From: Roseateles amylovorans
GTDB lineage: Bacteria; Pseudomonadota; Gammaproteobacteria; Burkholderiales; Burkholderiaceae_C
Direction of reading: 5' to 3'
Assembly: GCF_025398155.2 (NCBI RefSeq)
Contig: NZ_CP104562.2
Coordinates: forward strand, 4,154,001 to 4,218,000
DNA: 64,000 nucleotides
A model generated the notes under the pieces. The model was given only the letters and a program-made list of their open reading frames with translations. It searched no databases and was not told the origin of the DNA. The first letter of the stretch is position 1; every line of letters begins with the position of its first letter. A program made the translations under genes and the position numbers. Of the stretch, positions 35,709 to 46,299 are shown one piece after another.

Positions 35709-36851
35709 TCAACTCCCTTGCACCGACAGCGCCTGCGCAGCCAGCGCCTGAACGCTTTGAGCCAGTGCCTGGAGCGTGGGCTGCGCTGTGCCGCGGGCGG
35801 CTGGCCATTGACCCGATAGATCCAGCGTCAGCCATTGGTCCTCCGCCGTGCCATACACCGCACCCAACTTGGCCTCATAGCCCGCCAGCTCCCGCACCGA
35901 TTGGGCACTCAGCGAGTCGTCACGCCGTGCCGCCACTGGCCTTTCGAAGGCATTAGCCAGGTTCATCGGCGCGGCATGACGTAGACACACCCCCACAAAC
36001 TCCGGCGGATTGTGCGCGGCGAAGCTGTTCTGCTTGCCGCTTGGGACGGCCCGCGCCATGGCCAACGTGAACGCCTGCACCGCAGACAAGGCCAATTCAC
36101 GGTCCGCCTGCAGATTGGCTTGCAGCTTGTGCAGATCGAGCACCGCATACCGGTAGAACGTCGCCGAATTGAACTCCACCTGACCGATCATGCCGGCGCC
36201 GGTCTCATCCTCGTCGCCCTTGTCGTCCACCGCAGTGAAGTAATCGAACTCACGCTCCACCCGATGGGTGCTGATGGCGTGCGCCACCTGACACGCCGCG
36301 TCCTGATTCACCGAAGGCATGTCCGCCAGCATGCGACCGAAAAGCGCCACATCCACCGCCTTGCCACCGTCCATCAGCGCCTTCACCTTCTTGCCGATCG
36401 CAGGGGTCACGTCCGACTTGGCGTCCTTTTTGCTCTTCTTCTCGGTGCTCACCACCAACTCATCCCAGTGCTGATCGATGAGATCGGCCAACGCGGCAAT
36501 CTCACCCTCGCCCAGGAACAGCAGGTACTCGGTCTTTCCATCATCCTTGAGCTTCAACCCCGCTCCGGCCAATGCGACTTCGATCTTGGCGGCCGCCTCC
36601 TGCGCATCACGTCCCGACAGTCGCTCGATCAGCAGCTGCTTGAGCTTCTTGGTGCGCACGCCACGGTTGGCGGCCGGCAGCAGCTCATGCTCGGAGGCCG
36701 CCAAACGGACGGCGCGCTTGAAGCACTGGCTGCTGACGCGCGCGCGCCGTTGACCACCAAACACCGCATCCTTGGGGGCACCGGTGTCATCACGGTTCAG
36801 ATTGGATGGGGCGAAGTTCTGGATCAGATGGAATTCGAGGAACAGGCTCAT
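35709..36851 (-). CDS. cas7: Cascade backbone subunit Cas7e
   Basis: The 380-residue protein begins MSLFLEFHLIQNFAPSNLNR, with DDTGAPKDAVFGGQRRARVS and QCFKRAVR, the I-E Cas7 signature for crRNA binding. Other matches are FGRMLADMPSVNQDAACQVA, AISTHRVEREFDYFTAVDD and NSATFYRYAVLDL. Six copies normally form the Cascade backbone. ATG 36851 fits the family start; an upstream in-frame extension to 36968 is not conserved in character. Confidence 0.95.
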   Translation of the reverse strand: MSLFLEFHLIQNFAPSNLNRDDTGAPKDAVFGGQRRARVSSQCFKRAVRLAASEHELLPAANRGVRTKKLKQLLIERLSGRDAQEAAAKIEVALAGAGLKLKDDGKTEYLLFLGEGEIAALADLIDQHWDELVVSTEKKSKKDAKSDVTPAIGKKVKALMDGGKAVDVALFGRMLADMPSVNQDAACQVAHAISTHRVEREFDYFTAVDDKGDEDETGAGMIGQVEFNSATFYRYAVLDLHKLQANLQADRELALSAVQAFTLAMARAVPSGKQNSFAAHNPPEFVGVCLRHAAPMNLANAFERPVAARRDDSLSAQSVRELAGYEAKLGAVYGTAEDQWLTLDLSGQWPAARGTAQPTLQALAQSVQALAAQALSVQGS

Positions 36852-36870
36852 CGTGGGTCTCCCGGATGGA

Positions 36871-37455
36871 TCAGTTGTGGTTGGTGACAGAGATGTTGGA
36901 AATCGACGCGCTATCCGTGGTGGTGGCGCCCTCTTCGTCTTCCGCCTGCTGTGCCCGGTAGAAATCACGGGCCCATCGACGCTTGAGGCGATCGCGGAAT
37001 TCAGGATCGGCGCGCTCGTTCAATGCGGTGCCCAAATCCTCGAGCAGTACCTCGTAGTTGAAGCCCTGCCCGGCCGCGGCCAGCAGGCTGACGCCTTGTC
37101 GCAGATGGCTCATCACACCTTCGGCATCAGCCTCCAGCAACGCGATGAATCGCTGTTCAAGGCTGGGACGATCCTTTTCTCTCATCAATTGCCCCCAGGC
37201 CGCCGCGAGCGTGCAGGACTGGTGGACGGGGTGAGACGCGAACAGGCCCGCCACGGCGTAACGCGCCAAACGGCGGGCGTCATTCGCATGCCACTCCCTG
37301 CCGACAAAACGCTCCACAAGTGGATACGCCTTGGGGTAGTCGCCCGGGGAAAACGTCAGGCTGTGGCGCAGGGTGGCGAGCGCACCGCGATCGCGTTCCT
37401 TCAATTGCTGCAAGTGCTTAACAAATGCGGCGGCGTGGTGGTGGTCGTGACTCAT
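36871..37455 (-). CDS. cse2: Cascade small subunit Cse2 (Cas11)
   Basis: The protein has 194 residues and is helical. It contains LKERDRGALATLRHSLTF, YPLVERFVG, DARRLARYAVAGLFASHP and LEQRFIALLEADAEGV, followed by a C-terminal RWARDFYRAQQ. Two copies line the Cascade backbone and hold the displaced DNA strand. It lies three bases from cse1. Confidence 0.93.
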   Translation of the reverse strand: MSHDHHHAAAFVKHLQQLKERDRGALATLRHSLTFSPGDYPKAYPLVERFVGREWHANDARRLARYAVAGLFASHPVHQSCTLAAAWGQLMREKDRPSLEQRFIALLEADAEGVMSHLRQGVSLLAAAGQGFNYEVLLEDLGTALNERADPEFRDRLKRRWARDFYRAQQAEDEEGATTTDSASISNISVTNHN

Positions 37456-37458
37456 TGA

Positions 37459-39027
37459 TCAAGCCCCTTGAGTTCGGGTCGAAACAGGAAACGCGGCGGG
37501 CAGTTGCTGTCGCAGCAAAGCGGAAAGCCGGTATCCAATCCGGGCTTCAGCGCGCAAGGCGACGACGGAGTTGCCTAAAACGGCGATCACGCGATCCCAT
37601 GCCAGCCGTGCAGCATCACGCAGAGCGCCCTGCCACAGGGCATCGGCCCCGTCAGAATCGTCCTTGGCAATCAATGCCATGAGCGCAGGCAGATCTCGCT
37701 CAGCGGCTGCGAAGAAGGTGGTCGACAAGGGACCCACGTCCACCATGGATCGCGCCCGATTTCGGGTGTCCTTGCTCGACGGATCCGGAAGGGTGGCGGC
37801 GACCAGGTCACTTGCCAGATAGCGAAGCTGCCGATGCAGTTCCTCCGCCAGCGCCACACCGACCTGCAGCTCTTGCGCCCGATCCGGCAACACCAACAGT
37901 TCCTGAGGCAAGACCACCTGCTCCAGTCGCCAACGAAGCAACTTGGCCTGGTCACTCGCAAGACCTGCCACCAACAGCGGTTGATGCACGCGGTCATCGG
38001 CGATCATTCGGCGCAGACCGGCGGCCCAATCGACCACCGCTGCGGCCTGGTAGCCTTTCGTTGCCTCACCTTGTGGCATCGGTACCAGGGCCGGGAGATC
38101 CCGCCAGACGGCCCGCCCCTCGTTGAATCCAACGCGAACCAGGCCAAGGCTGCCTGCGCGATAACAGGCCATCGGATCGGGCTTCTGGGGGTCCTCCCCA
38201 AGCGCCCAGCCCGCGGCGAATCGCAGCCAACGGACGCTGCCATCTGGCTCCGCCTCCAGCAGTACAGCTCGGCTTTGTCGGGTGTAGCGATCGTTGGGGC
38301 CTGTCGCCAGCACCGGTTCGCCGCGAAGTTCGGCCAAGGTCAGCGGTGGGCGCTCCCAGGCGGGCAGGTCCTCGGTGGGCTGGCCGGGCAGCGGCGCTGG
38401 ATGCAATGCGAGGCACAACGTTTTCGCCAGGGTCTCGCCAACAGGCAGTACCGCCGCCGTGTTGACGAGTGCACCCGCCTTGTCCGCATCCCTCAGTGTC
38501 TTGACCAAGCCCCCTGGTGTGAACTGGAGGTAGCCCAGCAGGTGGGTGATGGCCTGGGCTCGGTCAATTGCCACCGGCATGGCGTCAACTGCATGATCGA
38601 ACACGACCGGTGCATTGCCATTGGCGCTGGCCAACGAGATCTGCGTCCAGGGCTTTCGCTTCTCACGCGTCTCGTCGGCGACAGCCAAAGCGGCCACCTG
38701 CATGAAGGGATGTGATTCGTCGAAGAGCCAGAAGCGATCGCGCAAAGACTCCAGATAGGCGCTTATCTCCTCGATGGGAAGGCCATGCTGGAACCATGTC
38801 ACACGATCCGCATCTTTCCAGTTGGCCCGCGACCGAACCAGCGCGCGGTGCACGATCGCAAGCAGCAGCCGGTATTGCGCGATCAAGCTCGGCGGTGCGG
38901 TTTCGGCCAGCGCCGTGATGTCCTTGCTGTGGCGGATCGCACCGATCAAGCCCACGGACCGCACCGTGGCGTCGGCAAACCGGACGGGCAACCAAGGTTC
39001 ATCGAGCAGGTTGTAGTGAGATGTCAT
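37459..39027 (-). CDS. cse1: Cascade large subunit Cse1 (Cas8e)
   Basis: The 522-residue protein has the Cse1 N-terminus MTSHYNLLDEPWLPVRF. Further matches are RLLLAIVHRAL, FWLFDESHPFMQVA, THLLGYLQFTPGGLVKTL and a C-terminal four-helix region. Cse1 recognises the PAM and recruits Cas3. The start overlaps the cas3 stop as ATGA. Its length is close to the Escherichia coli protein (about 500). Confidence 0.95.
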   Translation of the reverse strand: MTSHYNLLDEPWLPVRFADATVRSVGLIGAIRHSKDITALAETAPPSLIAQYRLLLAIVHRALVRSRANWKDADRVTWFQHGLPIEEISAYLESLRDRFWLFDESHPFMQVAALAVADETREKRKPWTQISLASANGNAPVVFDHAVDAMPVAIDRAQAITHLLGYLQFTPGGLVKTLRDADKAGALVNTAAVLPVGETLAKTLCLALHPAPLPGQPTEDLPAWERPPLTLAELRGEPVLATGPNDRYTRQSRAVLLEAEPDGSVRWLRFAAGWALGEDPQKPDPMACYRAGSLGLVRVGFNEGRAVWRDLPALVPMPQGEATKGYQAAAVVDWAAGLRRMIADDRVHQPLLVAGLASDQAKLLRWRLEQVVLPQELLVLPDRAQELQVGVALAEELHRQLRYLASDLVAATLPDPSSKDTRNRARSMVDVGPLSTTFFAAAERDLPALMALIAKDDSDGADALWQGALRDAARLAWDRVIAVLGNSVVALRAEARIGYRLSALLRQQLPAAFPVSTRTQGA

Positions 39028-41744
39028 GCCGCTCCTTCCTGTGTTTTGTCAGCCTCTCGTCCATCACCGAATTGCAATCCCAGTTCAGGGCTCAGACTCA
39101 TCGTCAATCCAGGATCAATGGTCCGCCCCGCTTGGATCCGCAGCGCAAATGCCTGCCTCAACAGCGGATGGCTCTCGAATGCGACTGGCAGTCTCATTGC
39201 TTTGCATCGTTGCACCACGCCCTTGCGACTCACTTTGAGTTGACGGTTGTAGAGCGCTCGCGCCGTCAATCCATCCAAAGGCTGCTCAGGATCGAATCCC
39301 GCATCGCCCTCACGGACATGCCACCGCCCCTGGTCATCGACCACCACCGGGATCAAGGTGATGGATTCCGGACCCAGCCGCGTGGTATTGGTCAACCCCA
39401 ACCCGGCTTCATCTTCCTCATGACCGTGCGGCTTGCCGTCATATGCCAATTGCGCTTCTGCAGACGGATCCAGTGCAATGTCGAAAGCCCGCTGCAGTTG
39501 GGACTTCACCTCGGCGCGGTACTCGCCATAGGCATCAATCTCGACAAACTTCCTCGCCTCGGTATCCAGGTCGTCGGGCAACTCGTGATTGATGTCGTAC
39601 ACGGCTTGAACCAGGCGATCAATGTCCTGAGGCAAGTGCAGAACCGATTCACGGGTGAGCAGCGCCCAGGTGCGGCCCAGGATGTAGGGGTCATAGACAT
39701 AGCCCCAGGCGGTCTGCTTCATTTCCGGCAAGCGACCGGGTAGTAGTCCCGCCACCCAGAGGCGCGCGTCACGGTGGGCGGCCGGTCTTTGCGGGCGTTC
39801 ATGTCGATGAAGCCGCCCGGCGCGTTGCAACAAGAGGTCGACGGGCGCCAGATCACTGAGCAAGAAGTCGAAATCAATGTCCAGCGATTGCTCGGCCACC
39901 TGTGTCGCCACCAGGAGAGCACGTGCAGGTCGCACGCCTCCAGCGCCAAACAACGACAGGACACTCTTTTCCAGATCACCTCGTTCGTCGGCAGGAAAGC
40001 GGGCGTGGAACAACAGCAGCTGGGTGTCGGTCGATCGATCGGATTCGGAGAGCCGGGCCTTCAGCATCAGATACAACGCCTGCGCCCTCGCCACGGTATT
40101 GACGATGAGCGCCCCACAGCCGCCCGCTTCAAGCTGCGCCAATGCCACTTCGGCCAAAGCCTCGATGCCACTGTCCAAGCCATGCAGCGCAATCGGCGCC
40201 AATGGCCGCGCTGCTACGTGGCGCCCCTGAACGCCGGCATCGTCTGCCAACATCAGTCGCGGGTAGGCCAGTTGAGGTGCTGGCGTCGTCAAGCCCCACG
40301 CCTTGAGCAGCTCCTGGCAGCGCGCACGGGGCAGGGTCGCACTCATCAGCACCACCGAGCAACGCAAGGCTTTGAGCCAGCGCAGCAGGGTGATGATCAG
40401 GTTCAGGGTGTAGGTGTCGTACGCATGAATCTCATCCAGCACCACGACCCGATTGCTCAACCCCCACATCCGCACGAAGTGATGCTTCACATTGAGCACC
40501 GCATACAGCGTCTGATCCACCGTGCCCACGCCATACGGTGACAGCAACGGTCGTCGTCTCTGGCCAAACCAGACGCTTGCGGAGAGCGTTTCGTTTCGCG
40601 AATGATCGATGTCCCGCAAGGCGGCCAGGTCTTCGTTCATGGCCGCACCGCCGTGGACGAGCTGAACATCCAGCGCACCTGGCGCAAAAGCGCGCAAGAA
40701 GGTCTCGGCACGCTTGAACAGTGCATTTCCGGTGGCCTGCGTTGGCAGCGCCACATAGAGCCCCCGATGGTGATTGAGCGCCTGCAGACGCAAATGCGCC
40801 AGGAAGGCCAGTTCAGTCTTGCCTTCCCCCATCGGCGCCTCCACGAGCAGCAGCGCCGGCCCCTGCGCCTCCTTCAGCAATTCGTCCCCGACCTGTTGCA
40901 ACGGCCTGGGCTGAATGCCGGGGCGGTCCACGATCCGGGCCAACAAGGCATGGACCTCGTCTGACGACGTCAGGAGTGGGCGATGAGGTCGCCAGCCGAT
41001 TTGCTGCAGCGCGTTCTGCGCCAGCGTCTGCGCATCGGCGTAATAGGCAGCCAAGTCGTCGCAGCGTTCGCCCAGTGGGAACCACTCGGGGTTGGAGGCG
41101 ATCCAGTCCGCCACACTCGTGAGACCGGCGAGCCAGTTCACCATGGGCAGATCCAATGCAGAAGCGTTGGGTCGACCTGGCGGCGCAAGCACCGACCAAT
41201 AGACATGAATCAGCGACTGCCTGGCCTCCTGCCAGCCCGGCCCTTCTCGCAGCGGCGTTCCCCGCTTGAGTTCGGAACGCGAAAAGTGATAGCCATGATG
41301 CGCACTGACAGCCTGCACGACATGGCAACACCATTGCCGTTCCGCGCCGCTCAGTCGTTGCAGCGAAGGCGTCAAGAGTGCGGCGGTGGCCAGCGAATGC
41401 TGATCGCAGGCCAGCGACTTGGTGACGAAGGGCAGTCCTGCAGCGAGGTCCCGCTCATAGCCCGCCTGCCACTTTGCCTGGAATCCAGGAATGGCCTTCC
41501 CAAAGTCGTGCAGTCCCACCAATGCGGCAAGCCACCGGCCTGTAGCTTCAGTGGCCAATCCCAGCGCTTGCGCCGCCATGTCTCGCGTGGCCGCCGGCTC
41601 ATGCGCCAGCAACACCTCGGCCACGGCAGCCACATCCAGCAAGTGAGCCAGCAGCCCATGGCCAGCCCCGTCATCGCTCTTGGCCCAAACAATCCTTGCC
41701 GCAGGCGGCAAGGATGTGAATCGGCCAGGCGCTCCCTGTTCCAT
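39024..41744 (-). CDS. cas3: CRISPR-associated helicase-nuclease Cas3
   Basis: The 906-residue protein has an N-terminal HD nuclease (HGLLAHLLDVAAVAEVL, ALVGLHDFGKAIPGFQ, AVSAHHGYHF). An SF2 helicase follows with Walker A APMGEGKTELAF, the DExH box VVVLDEIHAYD, motif III LMSATLPRARC, VATQVAEQSLDIDFD and motif VI LLQRAGRLHRH. Cas3 unwinds and degrades DNA marked by Cascade. ATG 41744 has AGGGAGGG about seven bases upstream and is preferred over an in-frame start at 41825. It is the first gene of the cas operon, so all eight type I-E genes are present and apparently intact. Confidence 0.96.
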   Translation of the reverse strand: MEQGAPGRFTSLPPAARIVWAKSDDGAGHGLLAHLLDVAAVAEVLLAHEPAATRDMAAQALGLATEATGRWLAALVGLHDFGKAIPGFQAKWQAGYERDLAAGLPFVTKSLACDQHSLATAALLTPSLQRLSGAERQWCCHVVQAVSAHHGYHFSRSELKRGTPLREGPGWQEARQSLIHVYWSVLAPPGRPNASALDLPMVNWLAGLTSVADWIASNPEWFPLGERCDDLAAYYADAQTLAQNALQQIGWRPHRPLLTSSDEVHALLARIVDRPGIQPRPLQQVGDELLKEAQGPALLLVEAPMGEGKTELAFLAHLRLQALNHHRGLYVALPTQATGNALFKRAETFLRAFAPGALDVQLVHGGAAMNEDLAALRDIDHSRNETLSASVWFGQRRRPLLSPYGVGTVDQTLYAVLNVKHHFVRMWGLSNRVVVLDEIHAYDTYTLNLIITLLRWLKALRCSVVLMSATLPRARCQELLKAWGLTTPAPQLAYPRLMLADDAGVQGRHVAARPLAPIALHGLDSGIEALAEVALAQLEAGGCGALIVNTVARAQALYLMLKARLSESDRSTDTQLLLFHARFPADERGDLEKSVLSLFGAGGVRPARALLVATQVAEQSLDIDFDFLLSDLAPVDLLLQRAGRLHRHERPQRPAAHRDARLWVAGLLPGRLPEMKQTAWGYVYDPYILGRTWALLTRESVLHLPQDIDRLVQAVYDINHELPDDLDTEARKFVEIDAYGEYRAEVKSQLQRAFDIALDPSAEAQLAYDGKPHGHEEDEAGLGLTNTTRLGPESITLIPVVVDDQGRWHVREGDAGFDPEQPLDGLTARALYNRQLKVSRKGVVQRCKAMRLPVAFESHPLLRQAFALRIQAGRTIDPGLTMSLSPELGLQFGDGREADKTQEGAA

Positions 41745-42006
41745 CGTCAGCCCTCCCTGACAGATCGCCTCGGTCGGACCTTCTTTGAGGTCCATTGGTG
41801 ACCGGGCGGTTCTAGTGATGTTCACGTACCCACCCCGTCATCATGCGATGCTTCGGCCCGAGCGGCATCCACTTCCCCCTTAGGTGGGGGCCGGGCACAA
41901 CCCTGTCATGCCGACGCGTTGCATGAACGCGCGATCCCATGCCACTGCGCATGTTCGATTCCCTTCTTTCGACACGCGGTGCGCGCACCAGCCCATGCCG
42001 GCACGC
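41745..42006. promoter_or_regulatory. Region upstream of the cas operon
   Basis: The gap between cas3 and the isocitrate lyase terminator should hold the cas promoter. A CCCCC/GGGGG short inverted repeat is at about 41874-41889. No gene was recognised. No clear -10/-35 pair could be assigned with confidence. Confidence 0.4.
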
Positions 42007-42037
42007 TAAAAGAAGGAGGGGCGCCTCAGCGCCCCTC
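42007..42037 (-). terminator. Rho-independent terminator of aceA
   Basis: A perfect nine-base stem GAGGGGCGC with a four-base loop occupies 42016-42037. On the minus strand it is followed by CTTCTTTT. It lies 39 bases past the isocitrate lyase stop codon. Confidence 0.9.
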
Positions 42038-42075
42038 TCTCAACACCGCGCCCCGCTTAGGGACCGCGCCATTCG

Positions 42076-43383
<1,308 letters not shown>

Positions 43384-43887
43384 GTCAGGCTCCTTGGTCT
43401 TGCGGTTGACGCTTAAAAAACAAACTTGATGGCCTCAAGACTAGGTGACGCCCCTTCACCGTGGAACATGGGTGTCTTATATAAGACCGAAAATCTTTCC
43501 ATTAAAAATCAATAACTTATGGAAATTAATCCGGATGGTGAAATCACCTCTTCCATGATGAGAAAAATTGCGGCGGTGCAGCAGCCGGCTTTTTTATATT
43601 TCGACCCCCTAATTTCATGATTTGAAATTTGGGCCGTCCGTCGCGGCGGTGGCCTGCTTTTGAAGGGGAGTAGATGACAGGAACAGGTGGTCGAAGTCCC
43701 TCAGCGCTCCTTGGAAGAGTAGGAGCGGTTTTCGGAAGACGTCCGACTACGGTGGTCGGCATGTTGCGGATTTCTGATCGCCTCATGGCCGGGTTAGACC
43801 ATCCAACCTCGGGTTCCCGAGGCTGCTTCCGCGATATGCCGGATGGACCCGCCCGGCCCCTGCAGCGATCCTGACAAGGAGTTTCGA
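43384..43887. promoter_or_regulatory. Divergent promoter region between aceA and a small peptide gene
   Basis: About 500 bases. The first 250, near aceA, are AT-rich for this genome and contain an AATTTCA/TGAAATT inverted repeat at 43611-43629. A hairpin CCTCGGG-TT-CCCGAGG lies at 43808-43823, 64 bases before the peptide start. A possible 66-codon frame at 43674 has no supporting features. Confidence 0.5.
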
Positions 43888-44061
43888 ATGATCCCAGCAC
43901 TCATCGGCGGTCTCGCCCAATCGGCCGTCGGCGCCGCAGCCAACAGCGCAGTCGGCGCTGCCACCGGCCAGGGTGGCCAGCCCCAAGGCATGGCCGGCGG
44001 TCTGGCCTCTGGCCTGATCGGCACCGCAACCGGCGGCCTGGGCGGCCTGTTCGGCGGCTGA
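43888..44061 (+). CDS. Gly/Ala-rich 57-residue peptide
   Basis: The peptide starts MIPALIGGLAQSAVGAAANS and ends in TATGGLGGLFGG. About two thirds of the residues are Gly, Ala, Ser or Thr, with no charged residues after the first methionine. AAGGAG lies six bases before ATG 43888, and a strong terminator follows the stop, so expression as a single-gene unit is well supported. The composition recalls amphipathic or membrane-active peptides such as bacteriocin cores, and also glycine-zipper proteins. The function is unknown and no transporter or immunity gene is adjacent. Confidence 0.65.
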   Translation: MIPALIGGLAQSAVGAAANSAVGAATGQGGQPQGMAGGLASGLIGTATGGLGGLFGG

Positions 44062-44123
44062 TCGCCCTTCGCTCGTCCGGGCCGCTGGTCGGCCTGAGCC
44101 AGCGATCAACGCGAAAAGTGGAA

Positions 44124-44159
44124 AACGCCGCGGCCCCTCACGGGTTCGCGGCGTTTTTT
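44124..44159 (+). terminator. Rho-independent terminator of the small peptide gene
   Basis: The stem AACGCCGCG pairs with CGCGGCGTT across a 14-base loop and is followed by TTTT. It starts 62 bases after the peptide stop codon. Confidence 0.88.
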
Positions 44160-44274
44160 CGTGGGTTGTCAGCGGATCGAATCCAGCCTCGCGGGCGACG
44201 GACGAACTCGACGACCGCGGCGCGACATCCGGCGGATCAGGCCTGCTTCGGGCCCGCCGCGCGGCGGCGAGGTC

Positions 44275-45252
44275 TCAGTCCAGCTTGAGCTTCTGGACTT
44301 CGACGACCTTCTTGTAGACCGCGTATTCGGCCTTGATCTGCTCGGTGAACTGCTCCGGGGTGTTGGCCACGATGATGGAGCCAGTTTCCTCGATGCGCTT
44401 CTTCACCTCCGGCATTTCGACCGTCTTGCGCGCCGCATCATGGATCTTGGCAATCACTTCCTTGGGCAGGTTCTTCGGCCCGAGGATGCCGTAGTAGGCC
44501 ATGCGGTTCACCGGCTCCAGACCCAGTTCCTTGAAGGTCGGCACATTCGGCAGCACCGTCAGGCGCTGCGGCGCGGCCACGGCGATGGCCACCAGTCGAC
44601 CGTCCTTGATGAAGGGCAGTGCCGAGGGCAGGTTGTCGAAGATCATCGGCACCTGGCCGGCGACGGTGTCGTTGAGCGCCGGGCCCGCACCGCGGTACGG
44701 GATGTGGGTGACGAACACACCGGTCAGGCTCTTGTAGAGCTCCATCTGCAGATGGCCGATGCCGCCGGTGCCGGAGGTCGAGTAGCTGTACTTGCCCGGG
44801 CTCTTCTTCATCTCGGCGATGAAGCCCTTGTAGTCCTTGGCCGGGAACGACGGATGCACCGCCAGCACGTTGGGCGTGGCAGCCAGGTTGATGATGGGCG
44901 TGAAGTCGGTGAGCGGGTTGTACGGCGTCTTCGGATTGATCGCCGGATTGGTGGCGGTGGTGGAAACCGTGGCCACGCCCAGCGAATAGCCGTCCGGCGC
45001 GGACTTGGCGGTGTCGTTGGCACCGATGATGCCGCCGCCACCGGCCTTGTTCTCGACGATCATCGTCTGGCCCAGCGGACCGCTGATGTTCTGGGCCACC
45101 ACGCGGGCGATGATGTCGGTCGTGCCGCCCGGCGCGAAGGGCACCACCAGCTTCACCGGCTTGTTGGGATAGGACTGCGCCAGGGCCAGCGTGCTGCACA
45201 CACTCAGCGTACCCAGGATCAGACTGCGTTGGACGATGTTGCGACGGTTCAT
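44275..45252 (-). CDS. Bug-family tripartite tricarboxylate transporter receptor
   Basis: The 325-residue protein has a signal peptide (NIVQRSLILGTLSVCSTLALAQ). The Bug/TctC pattern follows: YPNKPVKLVVPFAPGGTTDI, GQTMIVENKAGGGGIIG, APDGYSLGVATVSTTATNPA and HIPYRGAGPALNDTVAGQVP. These are periplasmic binding proteins for carboxylates and other small molecules, greatly expanded in Burkholderiales. The ligand cannot be read from the sequence. No TctA/TctB membrane genes are adjacent, so it is one of the common orphan receptors. Confidence 0.92.
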   Translation of the reverse strand: MNRRNIVQRSLILGTLSVCSTLALAQSYPNKPVKLVVPFAPGGTTDIIARVVAQNISGPLGQTMIVENKAGGGGIIGANDTAKSAPDGYSLGVATVSTTATNPAINPKTPYNPLTDFTPIINLAATPNVLAVHPSFPAKDYKGFIAEMKKSPGKYSYSTSGTGGIGHLQMELYKSLTGVFVTHIPYRGAGPALNDTVAGQVPMIFDNLPSALPFIKDGRLVAIAVAAPQRLTVLPNVPTFKELGLEPVNRMAYYGILGPKNLPKEVIAKIHDAARKTVEMPEVKKRIEETGSIIVANTPEQFTEQIKAEYAVYKKVVEVQKLKLD

Positions 45253-45408
45253 GGACTCCTCGTCTTTCGAAGTGGGACTGTCAATCGGAACAGCTTACGT
45301 AGGGTCACGTGTCGCACGCGCTAGCGGAACTACGTAGAAGGCCGCAAAACCTGTCCAGTCGGGCGACCTCCGGCTGGCACACTCGGCAAAACCTGTTCCG
45401 AGCTTCCA

Positions 45409-46299
45409 ATGTTGCTGCTTCTGCCCGATTTCCTGTTGATTGTTGCCGGGTTTCTGCTGTGTCGCTACACCGCACTGGACCGCCCCCTCTGGGAGGCCGC
45501 TGAAAAGCTGGTGTATTTCCTGCTCTTCCCGGTGCTGCTGTTCAATTCCATCTCCCGCAGCACGCTGCAGCCGGCGGACACGGTGTTGCTGCTGGTCGGC
45601 GGATTGGCGGTGATGATCGGCGGCATCGCGCTGGCCTATGCACTGGGGCTGGCGCCGGGCGTGGATGCCCGGGCCCATGCCTCCGGCGTGCAGGTGGCCT
45701 TCCGGTTCAATTCCTTCGTGGCGCTCGCGCTGGCTGAACGGCTGCAAGGCCCGCAAGGCGTGGCCTGGATCGCGATGATCGCGGCGATCTGCGTGCCGGT
45801 GGCCAATGTGGCGGCGGTGTGGCCGCTGGCGCGGCACGGGGGACATGGCTATCTGAAGGAGCTGGCGCGCAATCCGCTGATCATTGCGACCTTGGGCGGC
45901 CTGGCCGCCAATCTCAGCGGCCTGCGCCTGCCGGAGCCTGCGGCCATCACGTTGCAGCGGATCGGCCTGGCCGCCCTGCCCCTGGGCTTGATGGCCGTGG
46001 GGGCCGGCTTGCGGCTGGGCGCGCTGAAGGACGCTCCGCGGCTGGCGGTGGCGCTGCTGTCGATCCGGCACCTGATCCTGCCGCTGTGGGCCTTGCTGCT
46101 GGCGCGGCTGCTGGCCTTGCCGCTGCCGCAAGCACAGATCCTGCTGGCCTTCGCGGCCATGCCCACCGCCTCCAGCGCCTATGTGCTGGCGGTCCGGATG
46201 GGCGGCAACGGTCCGTTCGTGGCGGGGTTGGTCACCGTCTCCACCTTGCTGGGCATGGTGGTGTTGCCCCTGTGGTTGCAGGCGACGCCGCTGAATTAG
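45409..46299 (+). CDS. AEC-family transporter
   Basis: The 296-residue protein is almost wholly hydrophobic, with about nine or ten membrane helices in two halves. It shows the AEC (auxin efflux carrier) family pattern: LPDFLLIVAGFLLCRY, VYFLLFPVLLFNSIS, LARNPLIIATLGGLAANLSG and AMPTASSAYVLAVRMGG. Substrates in this family are often organic acids. It converges with queG, overlapping it by four bases. Confidence 0.88.
   Translation: MLLLLPDFLLIVAGFLLCRYTALDRPLWEAAEKLVYFLLFPVLLFNSISRSTLQPADTVLLLVGGLAVMIGGIALAYALGLAPGVDARAHASGVQVAFRFNSFVALALAERLQGPQGVAWIAMIAAICVPVANVAAVWPLARHGGHGYLKELARNPLIIATLGGLAANLSGLRLPEPAAITLQRIGLAALPLGLMAVGAGLRLGALKDAPRLAVALLSIRHLILPLWALLLARLLALPLPQAQILLAFAAMPTASSAYVLAVRMGGNGPFVAGLVTVSTLLGMVVLPLWLQATPLN

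Noticed and set aside
43674..43874. A 66-codon frame before the Gly/Ala-rich peptide
   Set aside because: No ribosome site, no recognisable family, and the hairpin at 43808-43823 is inside it; more likely leader sequence.
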